Under the pieces are notes generated by a model, which was not told where the DNA came from, made no database searches, and was given only the letters and a program-made list of their open reading frames with translations. From CAIKMD01 sp035605975 (GTDB taxonomy: Bacteria > Pseudomonadota > Alphaproteobacteria > ATCC43930 > CGMCC-115725), in the NCBI GenBank assembly GCA_035605975.1, contig DATNGG010000104.1, positions 43,323-107,322 on the forward strand: a DNA stretch of 64,000 nt, read 5' to 3'. This document shows positions 34,307-43,264 of the stretch, piece by piece. Position 1 is the first letter of the stretch. Each line of letters begins with the position of its first letter. The position numbers were made by a program, and so were the translations under genes.

Positions 34307-35809
34307 TCAATATTGATGCGCGCCATGCGCGCCGAGGCTGACGGTGTATTGCAGGATGACTTGATTGTCGGGGTCGGGACGCGCTTCGTCGCGATTGTAT
34401 TGCAGACGGAAGCGGCCGAATTCGCTGGTCGAGTAATCGATCATGGCGCTGTAGCGCCGCGGCGTGACGCCCATCGAATCAAGCGTGGTTCCGTTGAAGC
34501 CTGAGCCAAGCGAGGGCGCGTCTACCTGGTCGTAACGCAGGCCGACGCGCCAGAACGGCATGAACTGATAGACGCCCTGAACGTAGAAGCCGGTTTGCCA
34601 GCGGCTCGCGAAGTTCTTGGTGGTGGAGACGCCGGAAGCGCCCGGAAAATCGAGCGCGGTGAAAGAGCCCTGCTCCTTGCGCAGGAACACCTCGCTCTGC
34701 AGCTTCACATAGCGCAGCGCGAAATTCCCGTTGGGCGCCCATTTGTAGACGCCGTCGGCAATCAAGGTGTGATCCGTGCCGCTGAAAATATCCGAGCCCG
34801 CTGGGCCATTCACCGGATCGGTCGCGCGATCCTTGGAATGCGTGCCGAGATAGGAGAGGCCGACGCTATAGCTTGCGCTGGTGCCGATATCGTTGCCGGT
34901 ATGGACGAAAAGGCTCCAGGCCCCGACCCCGTCATTGTGGTTGCTGGAGAGCGCCTCGCTCACGCTGTTGGCGGGAAAGGACGCGCCGCGCAGCACCTCG
35001 CCGCCGAATTCGAGGAATTGGTCGGTCGGCGCAAGCCAGCGCAGCTGCACCCCGTCATCGCCATATTGGCCATTGAGGAAGGCGAGATAGGGCAAGGGCG
35101 CGTCGGCGAAATCCCAGGTGTGAGCATGCTGCTCGTTGAGATAGCCGATGCCCGAGAAGAAGCGCCCGAACTTCGCGGTGAAGCCCCAAGGCAGCGCGGT
35201 CGGCTGCGCGAAGGCTTCCTCGATGTTGACGCTGTTGTCGTTCTCGAAGGCGACGGTCAGATTGGCAAAGAGCGCCTGATCGACATTGGCTTGGAGGTTG
35301 ATCTCGCTTTCGCCGATGCTGGGCCCGCGTGGCGGCGGCTTTGCTTCATCGCCCAAGGCAAAGCCCGGCAGACGCCAGGTGTTGGGATTGTGGCTCGAGA
35401 TCATCGTCTTGCCGTCGAGCACGACGCCGATCGCCGGGTTGAAGGCATTGGCCGCGGCGGGCGCGCCGTTTGCGGCGGCGGGTGCGGGCGCCGGAGCCGG
35501 CGCTGCGGGCTGTGGGGGCGCGGCCTGGGCCGTCGTCAGAGCCTTCTCGGCGCTCTCGGCCTTGGCCGTGGCCGAGGTGGCCTTCGCCTCCGCCGCCTCG
35601 ACGCGCTTTTCCATCGCGCGCATTTTCTGATCGTAATCGTGCTGCAGCTTGGCGAGCTCCGCTTGGTATTGCTTCTGCATCGCCTGCATCGTCGCACGTA
35701 TATCGGCAAGATCGTCCGCTCGCGCAGCCGTCGCCGGCCAAAGCAGCGGCAGCGCCAGGACTGAGCCGCGCATGGCGCGACGCAGCGCATGTTTCGTCTG
35801 AGGATTCAC
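34307..35809 (-). CDS. Outer-membrane porin with N-terminal coiled coil
   Basis: About 500 aa. Signal peptide (ALPLLWPATAARA), then a coiled-coil segment (DDLADIRATMQAMQKQYQ through EKRVEAAEAKA, about 70 residues), a Pro/Ala linker, and a beta-barrel domain of alternating pattern resembling phosphate-selective OprO/OprP-type porins; it ends in HGAHQY. The most plausible start is the GTG at 35809, which has GGAGG 5 bases upstream; an ATG at 35821 overlaps that site. The N-terminal coil may trimerise or reach the cell wall. It precedes the metal-binding protein gene by 11 bases, which suggests a metal-uptake porin. Confidence 0.75.
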   Translation of the reverse strand: MNPQTKHALRRAMRGSVLALPLLWPATAARADDLADIRATMQAMQKQYQAELAKLQHDYDQKMRAMEKRVEAAEAKATSATAKAESAEKALTTAQAAPPQPAAPAPAPAPAAANGAPAAANAFNPAIGVVLDGKTMISSHNPNTWRLPGFALGDEAKPPPRGPSIGESEINLQANVDQALFANLTVAFENDNSVNIEEAFAQPTALPWGFTAKFGRFFSGIGYLNEQHAHTWDFADAPLPYLAFLNGQYGDDGVQLRWLAPTDQFLEFGGEVLRGASFPANSVSEALSSNHNDGVGAWSLFVHTGNDIGTSASYSVGLSYLGTHSKDRATDPVNGPAGSDIFSGTDHTLIADGVYKWAPNGNFALRYVKLQSEVFLRKEQGSFTALDFPGASGVSTTKNFASRWQTGFYVQGVYQFMPFWRVGLRYDQVDAPSLGSGFNGTTLDSMGVTPRRYSAMIDYSTSEFGRFRLQYNRDEARPDPDNQVILQYTVSLGAHGAHQY

Positions 35810-35880
35810 TGCTCCCTCCATCGAATGAAATCGCAAAGCCCCGCGCGATCGAGCGTGCGGGACGGCTTACTCGGGCGATT

Positions 35881-36261
35881 TCAAACGAGGGGAGGTCCGC
35901 GTGTCGTGAAGAGGAAATGCGGCGGAAGCGACAGCGAAAGCGTTTCGCCGAACTGCACGATGCTGATTGAGGCGGCATGCGGCGCCGGCAACGCGACGAG
36001 CGCCGGCAGCGGCGTGTTGCCGAGCAGCGCGATCGAGGCGCAGATCGGGCAATCGCTGTCGGCCGGTGTCCCCGGATCGGACGGAAGCAAGGGTCCGCCG
36101 CGCTCGACCGAGACGGGACCATGGCCGTGGATGAGGAAGCGGTAATCTTCGGGATGAAGGTGGCCGAAGGCGGCGATGAATTGCAGCGTCACCGCGAACA
36201 GGGCCAGCCAAAGCGGCGAGCGGCGGAAGGTTCGTCTTGCGGAGACGCTGCGGATCGGCAT
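35881..36261 (-). CDS. DUF2946-like small membrane/secreted protein with CPIC motif
   Basis: 126 aa. One N-terminal membrane segment (SPLWLALFAVTLQFIAAFG), then HLHPEDYRFLIHGHGP (His-rich) and DSDCPICASIALLGNTPLPA, the CPxC-type motif of DUF2946 proteins, which often accompany copper, zinc or cobalamin uptake genes. An AAGGTGG ribosome site lies 5 bases before the ATG. First gene of the metal-uptake-like cluster; the His and Cys residues suggest metal binding. Confidence 0.65.
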   Translation of the reverse strand: MPIRSVSARRTFRRSPLWLALFAVTLQFIAAFGHLHPEDYRFLIHGHGPVSVERGGPLLPSDPGTPADSDCPICASIALLGNTPLPALVALPAPHAASISIVQFGETLSLSLPPHFLFTTRGPPLV

Positions 36262-36373
36262 CACCGCCACCTTAAGGGCAAAGCGCTTGGCGTGACAAGC
36301 GCGACGGCGCCGCCCCCGATTTCGCCGCCGCCCGCCGGGTGCTAGAACGGGAGCCGGCAAAAGGAGGCCTCCC

Positions 36374-37156
36374 ATGACCGGCGAACCCTTGGTGCTTCGG
36401 CGCGATGAAGACGGCGTCGCTTGGCTGACGCTCAATCGGCCGCAAGCGCGCAACGCGCTCTCGGTTGCGCTGATGAGCGAGATGGAGGCGGCGCTCGAAA
36501 CGCTGGCTGCCGATCGGCAAACGCGCATCGTCGTGATCGCCGGCGCCGGTCCCGCGTTTTGCGCGGGGCATGATTTGCGCGAGTTGCGCGCCAATCCGGG
36601 ACGCCAGCATTACGAGGCAGTGTTTGCCCAATGCGCGCGTCTCATGACGCGCATCGTCCGCCTGCCGAAGCCGGTGATCGCGCGCGTCCACGGCGTCGCC
36701 ACCGCTGCGGGCTGCCAGCTCGTCGCCTCCTGCGATTTGGCCGTCGCGGCCCAGGACGCGCGCTTCGCGACCCCCGGAGTCAATATCGGCCTCTTCTGCT
36801 CGACGCCGATGGTCGCGCTCTCGCGCGCGGTCGGCCGCAAGCCGGCGATGGAAATGCTGTTGACCGGCAACCTCATCGGCGCCGACGAGGCGCGGCAATG
36901 GGGCCTCATCAACCGCGTCGTTCCCGCGGAAAAGCTCGACGAGGCCGTCCAGGCCCTCGCGCGCGAGATCGCCGCGAAATCGCCGCTGACCCTCGCCATT
37001 GGCAAGGAAGCCTTCTACCGGCAAGCCGAGCTCGGCCTCGATGCGGCCTATGCCTATGCCAGCGAGGTGATGACCACCAACATGCTGGCGCGCGATGCGG
37101 AGGAAGGCATCGACGCCTTCATCGGCAAGCGCGCGCCGGTGTGGGAGGGGCGATGA
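36374..37156 (+). CDS. Crotonase-family protein, ECHDC3-like, lacking the catalytic Glu
   Basis: 260 aa. Enoyl-CoA hydratase/isomerase fold with the oxyanion-hole segment PAFCAGHDLREL and HGVATAAGCQLVASCDLAVAA. The segment that normally carries the second catalytic Glu reads ATPGVNIGLFCSTPMVAL, as in the ECHDC3 branch, so ordinary hydratase activity is doubtful. It is translationally coupled (ATGA overlap) to a CoA-binding protein gene. Confidence 0.85.
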   Translation: MTGEPLVLRRDEDGVAWLTLNRPQARNALSVALMSEMEAALETLAADRQTRIVVIAGAGPAFCAGHDLRELRANPGRQHYEAVFAQCARLMTRIVRLPKPVIARVHGVATAAGCQLVASCDLAVAAQDARFATPGVNIGLFCSTPMVALSRAVGRKPAMEMLLTGNLIGADEARQWGLINRVVPAEKLDEAVQALAREIAAKSPLTLAIGKEAFYRQAELGLDAAYAYASEVMTTNMLARDAEEGIDAFIGKRAPVWEGR

Positions 37157-37575
37157 ATCACGAGAGCTACGGCGACGATTATCTGCGCGGCATCTTCGCG
37201 CGCGTCAAAACCATCGCGATGGTGGGCGCGAGCCCCCGCCCCGACCGGCCCAGCAACCGCGTGATGAAATTCCTTCAGAGCCGGGGCTTTTGCGTCATCC
37301 CGGTCAACCCGCAAGCCGCGGGCGAGATCATCCATGGCGAGACCGTGGTCGCAAGCCTTGCCGAGATTTCGAGCGCTATCGATATGGTCGATATCTTTCG
37401 CCGCTCGGAGCTGGTCGCGCCGGTGGTCGATGAAGCCATCGCCAAGGGCGCGAAAATCATCTGGATGCAATTGGGCGTGCGCGACGACGCGGCCGCGGCC
37501 AAAGCCGAGCGGCGCGGCATCGACGTCGTGATGAATCGCTGTCCCGCGATCGAGATGCCGCGGCTGGGACTGTAG
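37153..37575 (+). CDS. CoA-binding-domain protein (YccU family)
   Basis: 140 aa, single Rossmann-like CoA-binding domain: TIAMVGASPRPDRPSNRVMK, GFCVIPVNP, DMVDIFRRSELVAPVVDEAI, IWMQLGV and a late NRCPAIE. Homologous to the nucleotide-binding part of succinyl-CoA synthetase alpha; the reaction is unknown. Overlapping start with the crotonase gene suggests a shared acyl-CoA role. Confidence 0.9.
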   Translation: MNHESYGDDYLRGIFARVKTIAMVGASPRPDRPSNRVMKFLQSRGFCVIPVNPQAAGEIIHGETVVASLAEISSAIDMVDIFRRSELVAPVVDEAIAKGAKIIWMQLGVRDDAAAAKAERRGIDVVMNRCPAIEMPRLGL

Positions 37576-37589
37576 GGTCGGGGCGCCGC

Positions 37590-38195
37590 TCACCGCACCT
37601 GCCCCGCCGCCTGCCAGGCATGGACGGCGGAGATCGGATGGATCAGCATCAGGACGTTGAGGATCAGGTTGTCGCGTATCATCAGCCCGACGCCGAGCTC
37701 CATCGCCACGGCGAGCGCGACGGTCGCCCGCACCGGCAGCAAGCGCGCCAGCCAGAATCCGGCGATCGCCATGGCCGTGTCGCTCAACGAATTGATGATG
37801 CTGTCGCCGTAATAATCGAGCGAGATCGTTTGCGCGCGGTAGCGCTCGATGATGAAGCTGCTGTTCTCCAAGACTTCCCAGGATGATTCGACGAGAACGG
37901 CGAGCAACAAGCGGAAACCGACAGGCCAGCGGCGGCCGATGATCCAGAAGAGAAGATAGAACAGGAAGCCGTGGATGATATGCGAGAAGCTGTACCAGTC
38001 GGCGAGGTGCTGCGAGTTCCCCGAACTCATCACCTCGCCTTCCCACAGCTTCACATAGCCGCAGGTACAAATCGTAACCCGTCCCATCCCATGCTCGATG
38101 AGCGCCTGCGCCGCGAGCACAACGAGGATCGCGGCGGTGTAGACCGAGGGTGATGGATTGCGCGCAAGCGCCGAAGCACCAAGCCGGCCGATCAC
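37590..38195 (-). CDS. DUF2585 (UPF0314) membrane protein
   Basis: 201 aa, about five membrane helices. Family landmarks: GRVTICTCGYVKLWEG, SQHLADWYSFSHIIHGFLFY, ESSWEVLENSSFIIERYR and DYYGDSIINSLSD. Conserved His, Glu and Asp residues at the membrane interface could form a metal or active site, but no activity is known. Mostly restricted to alphaproteobacteria. It follows the ketosynthase gene by 6 bases. Confidence 0.85.
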   Translation of the reverse strand: MIGRLGASALARNPSPSVYTAAILVVLAAQALIEHGMGRVTICTCGYVKLWEGEVMSSGNSQHLADWYSFSHIIHGFLFYLLFWIIGRRWPVGFRLLLAVLVESSWEVLENSSFIIERYRAQTISLDYYGDSIINSLSDTAMAIAGFWLARLLPVRATVALAVAMELGVGLMIRDNLILNVLMLIHPISAVHAWQAAGQVR

Positions 38196-38201
38196 GTCCC
38201 T

Positions 38202-39413
38202 TCACTCGCCCCGTCGGATCGCGATCGATGCGTTGTGGCCGCCGAAGGCGAAGGAATTCGACAGAGCGACCCCGATTTGGCGGCTGCGCGCCTCGTTCGG
38301 CACGTAGTCCAGATCGCATTGCGGATCGGGCGCGAGGAAATTCGCCGTCGGCGGGATGAAGCCGCCGCGCATGGCGAGGATCGTCGCTGCCGCTTCGATC
38401 GCCCCGGCGGCGCCAAGCGTATGGCCATGGAGCGATTTGGTCGAGGAGATGGCGAGGCTCTTCGCACGCTCGCCGAACACCATGTGAATGGCTTTGGTCT
38501 CGGTCACGTCGTTCGCCGTCGTGCCAGTGCCGTGCGCGTTGATGTAGTCGACCGAATCGGGCGCGATCCCCGCATCCTTGAGGCAGGCCGACATCGCGCC
38601 CGCCGCACCCTCCGCCGCGGGCAGGACGATATCGCCCGCATCGGAGGTCGCGCCGAAGCCGATGATCTCGGCAAGGATCGCGGCGCCGCGGGCAAGCGCG
38701 CGCTCGCGCGTCTCGAGGACGAGCACCGCCGCCCCCTCGCCCAGCACCATGCCCTTGCGGCCGGCCGAGAAGGGGCGGCAGGTATCGGGCGCCATCACCC
38801 GCAGCGCCTCCCAGCCCTTGATCGTGCCGAAGGTGAAGACCGCCTCGGTTCCGCCGGTCACCGCCGCCTCGGCCATGCCCGCGCGCACCATCTGGAAGGC
38901 GACGCCGATCGCATGATTGGCCGAGGAGCAGGCCGATGCGACGACGAAGGACGGGCCGGTGATGCCGTGCTCCATGGTGATGTGGCTACAGGGCGCGTTG
39001 ATCATCAGCTTCGGGATGGTGAAGGGATGAAGCCGCTTGGCGCCCTGGCCGTAGACGCGCAGATAATTGTCGTCGAGCGTCGATTGGCCGCCGACGCCCG
39101 AGCCGATGATCGCCGCGGTGCGCGCGCCGAGCCCGTCGCGGAACTGGAGCCCGCTCTGTGCGATCGCCTCGCGCGCGGCAACGAGGGCGAATTGCGTGCA
39201 GCGGTCATAGAGCGCGAGCTTATTTTCGGCGAAATGCGCGGCCGGATCGAAATCCAGCACTTGCGCGCCGATCTTGGTGATGAGGCCCTCGCTCGGGATG
39301 ATGGTGATCGGCCCGATCGCGCTCCGGCCGGATTTGATGGAAGCGGCGAATTCCGCCGCGCTCTTGCCCGGCGCGGCGCAGACGCCGAGGCCGGTGACGA
39401 CCACCCGGTTCAT
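38202..39413 (-). CDS. Beta-ketoacyl-ACP synthase (FabF family), paired with an ACP
   Basis: 403 aa. Cys162 in VASACSSANHAIG, H294 in NAHGTGTTAND and H331 in KSLHGHTLGAAG give the Cys-His-His triad of condensing enzymes. It elongates acyl chains on acyl carrier protein. The dedicated ACP gene lies 33 bases upstream in the same direction, so it more likely serves a special acyl chain (lipid A, hopanoid or another lipid) than bulk fatty acid synthesis; that is inference. Confidence 0.88.
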   Translation of the reverse strand: MNRVVVTGLGVCAAPGKSAAEFAASIKSGRSAIGPITIIPSEGLITKIGAQVLDFDPAAHFAENKLALYDRCTQFALVAAREAIAQSGLQFRDGLGARTAAIIGSGVGGQSTLDDNYLRVYGQGAKRLHPFTIPKLMINAPCSHITMEHGITGPSFVVASACSSANHAIGVAFQMVRAGMAEAAVTGGTEAVFTFGTIKGWEALRVMAPDTCRPFSAGRKGMVLGEGAAVLVLETRERALARGAAILAEIIGFGATSDAGDIVLPAAEGAAGAMSACLKDAGIAPDSVDYINAHGTGTTANDVTETKAIHMVFGERAKSLAISSTKSLHGHTLGAAGAIEAAATILAMRGGFIPPTANFLAPDPQCDLDYVPNEARSRQIGVALSNSFAFGGHNASIAIRRGE

Positions 39414-39446
39414 CGCCGGCTCGTCATTCGCGCGCCGGAGCGGCGC

Positions 39447-39719
39447 TCACGCTTTTCCGCTCTTCTGCTCGTCGACCAGCTTCGCGACCGCGTCGATGAC
39501 GTTGCCGGCGGTGGTAAAGGTGATACCGGCGGAATTGGACTCGTTGGCATTGAACGGAATCTCGATATTGAACTTTTCCTCGAGCGCGAAGACGAGCTCG
39601 ATCGAATCAAGCGATTCGAGATTGAGATCGGCCAGCTCGGTGTCGCGCGTAACCGTCGCAGGCTCGACCTTGGCCTGTTTTGCGATCACCTCGATGACCT
39701 CGCTCGCGATATCCGCCAT
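39447..39719 (-). CDS. Acyl carrier protein, non-canonical
   Basis: 90 aa. Phosphopantetheine site LNLESLDSIELVFALEE, with Glu in place of the usual Asp before the modified Ser. The acidic helix continues KFNIEIPFNANES. This differs from housekeeping AcpP and from the AcpXL of rhizobia; ACPs ending in an IPFNAN-type segment are specialised carriers in several alphaproteobacteria. The start at 39719 gives MADIASEVIEVIAKQ. Cotranscribed with the ketosynthase. Confidence 0.82.
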   Translation of the reverse strand: MADIASEVIEVIAKQAKVEPATVTRDTELADLNLESLDSIELVFALEEKFNIEIPFNANESNSAGITFTTAGNVIDAVAKLVDEQKSGKA

Positions 39720-39788
39720 TTTCCCTTCTTCCTTCGCCGACCGGCGGGACACCGGATAGCATAGAAGCGGCCCGCATGACAGGGCCCC

Positions 39789-40991
39789 TCACTCCGCCGC
39801 GGCCCGGGCGAGCGCCGCCACCGGCCGCTCGGCCGGCAGAAACGCCGCCGCGCCCGCCACCACGACCGCAAGCAAGCCGAGCGCGGCAAAGAGCCAGACG
39901 AAATCGCCGCTGCGGTCATAGATTACGGCGACCAGCGGCACCCCCAGGGCACTGACGCCGAGCGAGAGCAGGAATTTGGCGCCGAAGGCCGTGGCACGCC
40001 AGCGCGACGGCGTGTAGTGGGCAAGAAGCGCGTTCTCGGTCGGGGTCGAGACCGCGATCATGGTGAAGCACAGCAGCGCGGCAATGAAGAGCGGCAGCTC
40101 GAAGAGCCGCGTCGCGGCAATGAGGACCGGCACCTGCGCCGCCCAGCACAGCAGGTAAATCCGCTTCATCGGAAACCGGTCGGCCATCAAGCCGCCGAGC
40201 ATCTGAAAGGCCGCGCTCGCCATAAAGACCAGCGCGACGAGCCCGCCCGTTCCCATCAACCCGCCTTCCGTCAAGCCGGGCAGGCGCTGCTCGAAAATCT
40301 TCGGCAAGGCATTGGACAGCGCCTGGAAGACGATTCCGGTCGCGAGCATGGTGACCGAGAGCAGCACGAAAGCACGGCGCATATCGGCGGTGTCGGGCTC
40401 GGGATGCGGTCGCCGATCCGACGCGGCGGCAACGATCGAGCCGCCGCGCACCTTCCATGCGAGCGCCCCGCCCAGGGCAAGGCAGCACAGGCCCGGAACG
40501 AGGAAGGCGGCGCGCCAGCCCCAGAGCGTCGTCAGCCCCGCCGCCGCGAGCGGGCCCGCGCCGACGCCGATACTGCCGAAAATTCCGTTCCAGCCCAGCA
40601 TGCGGCCGCGATTCTCGGCATGCCGCACCAGCCAGGCGGTGCCGACGGGATGATAGATCGAGCCGAAAAGGCCGATGAGGCCGAGACCGAAGGCGAGCCC
40701 CAGAGGCGATTGTGCGAGGCCGGTCACGATCGCGGCAAACCCGCTGCCGGCGTAGAACAGCACCATCATGCGCTCGGCGCTCCAGCGGTCGCCGAGCCAT
40801 CCGGCCGGCAGGGCGGCGAAGCCGTAGAGCACCATGCCGGGCACGGCGAGCCACATCAGCTCGCCATAGCTGAGGCCGAAGCGCCCGCCGAGAGTCAGGA
40901 CCACGGTCGGGTAGAGCAGCATCAGCAGATGCGTGAAGGAATGGCCGATATTGGCGAAGAAGATCGGCCAGCGTCCGGCAACGGGGATCAT
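39789..40991 (-). CDS. MFS transporter, 12 helices
   Basis: About 400 aa. Starts MIPVAGRWPIFFANIGHSFT; MFS motif A position reads GWLGDRWSAERM; 12 hydrophobic segments with a central loop (about 200-225). The N-terminal GHSFTHLLMLLYPTVVLTL pattern resembles fosmidomycin-resistance/Fsr-like transporters. Substrate unknown. It ends 69 bases before the ACP gene and follows cutA. Confidence 0.8.
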   Translation of the reverse strand: MIPVAGRWPIFFANIGHSFTHLLMLLYPTVVLTLGGRFGLSYGELMWLAVPGMVLYGFAALPAGWLGDRWSAERMMVLFYAGSGFAAIVTGLAQSPLGLAFGLGLIGLFGSIYHPVGTAWLVRHAENRGRMLGWNGIFGSIGVGAGPLAAAGLTTLWGWRAAFLVPGLCCLALGGALAWKVRGGSIVAAASDRRPHPEPDTADMRRAFVLLSVTMLATGIVFQALSNALPKIFEQRLPGLTEGGLMGTGGLVALVFMASAAFQMLGGLMADRFPMKRIYLLCWAAQVPVLIAATRLFELPLFIAALLCFTMIAVSTPTENALLAHYTPSRWRATAFGAKFLLSLGVSALGVPLVAVIYDRSGDFVWLFAALGLLAVVVAGAAAFLPAERPVAALARAAAE

Positions 40992-41007
40992 GAGCGGCGC
41001 CTGCCTG

Positions 41008-41358
41008 TCAGAGCGGATCGAGAGAGCGGCGGGGATCGCCGCCAGTTTCGCGCACCACCCATTCGAGGAAATCGCGATTGCCTTCGACCACCGGCAAAGC
41101 CTCGATGCAGGGGCAGTCATAGGAATGCAGCGCTTTGACGCGGTTGATGAGCTGCTCGAGCTTCTCCTCGGTGGTCTTGAGGATCAACACCACCTCCTCC
41201 GCCTCGTCGAGCTCGCCCTGCCAGCGGAAGATCGAGGTGACGCCCGGCAGGATATTGGCGCAGGCCGCCAATTGCTCCTCGACCGCCTGGCGGCCGATAC
41301 GCCGCGCCTCGTCGCCATCGCCTGTCGTCACATAGACAAATATTACAGTCATTTGCAC
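41008..41358 (-). CDS. cutA: CutA, divalent-cation tolerance protein
   Basis: 116 aa. CutA core: VYVTTGDGDEARRIGRQAVEEQLAACANI, SIFRWQGELDEAEEVVLILKT, and HSYDCPCIEALPV. It is a trimeric small protein linked to copper tolerance. The start is ATG at 41358 or 41352 (MQMTV); both fit. Divergent from the small gene at 41454. Confidence 0.93.
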   Translation of the reverse strand: MQMTVIFVYVTTGDGDEARRIGRQAVEEQLAACANILPGVTSIFRWQGELDEAEEVVLILKTTEEKLEQLINRVKALHSYDCPCIEALPVVEGNRDFLEWVVRETGGDPRRSLDPL

Positions 41359-41453
41359 GGCGTCCTTACTGCTAGATGGCGATAACCGCGACTCGGCAAG
41401 CTTGGCTGTTCTCCCGGTTTAGGTTTAGCATGAAGAAAAACCGGGAGGAGTCC

Positions 41454-41753
41454 ATGAACATTAGGGCAGATGCGCGTCCACATGCGCCGACCGCGGTGCA
41501 GCGCGAATGGCTGAGGCGCGGCCTTGACCAGCCCGGCGGCAAGCTGCCGCTCTTCGATCGCTTCGGCCAGCATGTCGATCCCCGCACCGTTCGAGCCGCG
41601 ATCGAGCAAGGCTGGGCCGAGCCCTGGTACCCCAACCCCTTGAAGCCTGACTGGCTGGTCTGCAAGCTGACGCCGCTGGGACGCGAAGCCGCCACCCGGC
41701 CTGTGCTCGAGGCGGTTCATGCGTCGGCGCGAATATTTTCTTTAGTCCGCTGA
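41454..41753 (+). CDS. Small hypothetical protein (PGGKLPLFDRxG family)
   Basis: 99 aa. Contains PGGKLPLFDRFGQHVDPRTV, IEQGWAEPWYPNPLKPDWLV and CKLTPLGREAA, a conserved pattern I associate with small uncharacterised proteins of Bradyrhizobium- and Methylobacterium-type alphaproteobacteria; the last part looks like a winged-helix wing. GGGAGGAG ends 3 bases before the ATG at 41454. It ends close to the convergent MFS gene. Confidence 0.65.
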   Translation: MNIRADARPHAPTAVQREWLRRGLDQPGGKLPLFDRFGQHVDPRTVRAAIEQGWAEPWYPNPLKPDWLVCKLTPLGREAATRPVLEAVHASARIFSLVR

Positions 41754-41766
41754 TCCTGAAACTTAT

Positions 41767-43233
41767 TCATCGCGAATGGCTGTGCAGGCTGAGGCCGCGC
41801 GGCAGCGCCAGCGCCCATAGCATCGTCAGCAGGGCAAGGCCGACATTGATCTCGTAGATGTGGTGCAGCGCGCCAGAAAAGGCGTCCATCAGCGGCGCGA
41901 GCTCTGCCGCCGACATGCCTTGGCGCAAGGAGGGCTCGAGCAGCACGCTGCCGACATCGCTCCCTGGCCCGAGCCGCCCGACGAGCGCGGCATTGACGAT
42001 GCCGCCGAACACCGCCGCCCCCACCGATTGGCCGATGATCCGGCTGTAGTTGAAGCCCGAGGTGACGACGCCGCGCTGGTGCCAGTCGACGCTCGACTGG
42101 ATGCCGACGAAGAAGCCCATATTGGTGAGGCCCATGCCGAGCCCCGTCACGAAGGACGCGGCGATCGCCCAGCGCGCGCCGAAGCTCGGATCGAGCACCG
42201 CCATCATCACGCTGCCGGCAATCAGCACGATGCAGCCGAGGCTCGAGGAGCGCCGATAGGTGATCTTCAGCAGCCACTGTCCGGCGATGAAGCCGCCGGT
42301 CGGCCAAGCCATCGACATGGCGGTCAGCGCCAGGCCGGCGACAAAGGCGGTCTCGCCCAGCACGCCCTGGATAAAGGCCGGAAGGAAGGCGGTGATCGCC
42401 ATCTGCAGCGCGCCGATCGAGGCGCTGGCGCAATTGGCGAAGATCACCATCCGGTTGCGCCAGATCTCGAGCGGCATCATCGGCTCGCGCGCGCGCCGTT
42501 CCTGGATGAGCAGCAGCACGAGCGACAGCACCGCACCGACGAGGAGGAGGAGAATGGTCGTCGCCGGCAGCGAGGCGGCGCGCGTCAACGCATACATCAG
42601 CATGCCGGTGCCGAGCGCCATCAGCACCGAGCCCAGATAGTCGATCTCGTGGCGCTTGAACTCGACATGCTCGCGAAAGGTCGCGGCCAGCATCGCGACG
42701 GTGACGACACAGAGCGGCACGTTGATCCAGAACACCCATTGCCAGCTGACATGCGCGACGATGAAGGCTCCGAGCACCGGGCCCACCAGCGCCGAGGTGG
42801 CGAAGGTGCTCGAGATGTAGCCCTGCACCTTCGCGCGCTCGGGCGGCGGATAGAGATCGCTGACGATGGTTTGCGAGACCGTCGCGAGCGAGCCGCCGCC
42901 AATGCCTTGAACGACGCGGAAGGCGATCAGCGACAGCATGTTCCAGGCAAAGCCGCACAACACCGAGCCGATGACGAAAAACACAATGCCGACATAGAGC
43001 ATCCGCTTGCGGCCATAGAAGTCGCAAAGCCGCCCATAGATCGGCACGGTCACGCCCTGCGTCAGGAGATAGGCGGTGAAGACCCAGCTGAAGAGGTCGA
43101 AATCGCCCAAGGCGCCGACGATTGTCGGCATGGCGGTGGCGACGATCGTGGCCTCGACCGCCGAGACGAAGCTCGCCACCAGCGCGGCCGCAAAGCTCCA
43201 TCGCCGGCGGGCTGCGGAAATCGGCTCGGGCAC
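41767..43233 (-). CDS. Multidrug efflux MFS transporter, DHA2 (14-helix, EmrB/QacA-like)
   Basis: 488 aa. 14 hydrophobic segments. DHA2 motif: early VSAVEATIVATAMPTI (motif D1), GRLCDFYGRKRMLYVG (motif A), and VVQGIGGGSLATVSQTIVSD plus ALVGPVLGAFIV (motif C). It probably exports drugs or hydrophobic compounds with protons. No EmrA-type membrane fusion gene is adjacent, so it likely acts alone in the inner membrane. Confidence 0.9.
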   Translation of the reverse strand: MPEPISAARRRWSFAAALVASFVSAVEATIVATAMPTIVGALGDFDLFSWVFTAYLLTQGVTVPIYGRLCDFYGRKRMLYVGIVFFVIGSVLCGFAWNMLSLIAFRVVQGIGGGSLATVSQTIVSDLYPPPERAKVQGYISSTFATSALVGPVLGAFIVAHVSWQWVFWINVPLCVVTVAMLAATFREHVEFKRHEIDYLGSVLMALGTGMLMYALTRAASLPATTILLLLVGAVLSLVLLLIQERRAREPMMPLEIWRNRMVIFANCASASIGALQMAITAFLPAFIQGVLGETAFVAGLALTAMSMAWPTGGFIAGQWLLKITYRRSSSLGCIVLIAGSVMMAVLDPSFGARWAIAASFVTGLGMGLTNMGFFVGIQSSVDWHQRGVVTSGFNYSRIIGQSVGAAVFGGIVNAALVGRLGPGSDVGSVLLEPSLRQGMSAAELAPLMDAFSGALHHIYEINVGLALLTMLWALALPRGLSLHSHSR

Positions 43234-43264
43234 CTTGGTCTCGGATCAATCGGTTTCGTGAAAT

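Noticed and set aside
36262..36373. Zur box before the metal-uptake-like cluster
   Set aside because: No AT-rich palindrome of the alphaproteobacterial Zur type is visible in this GC-rich gap.
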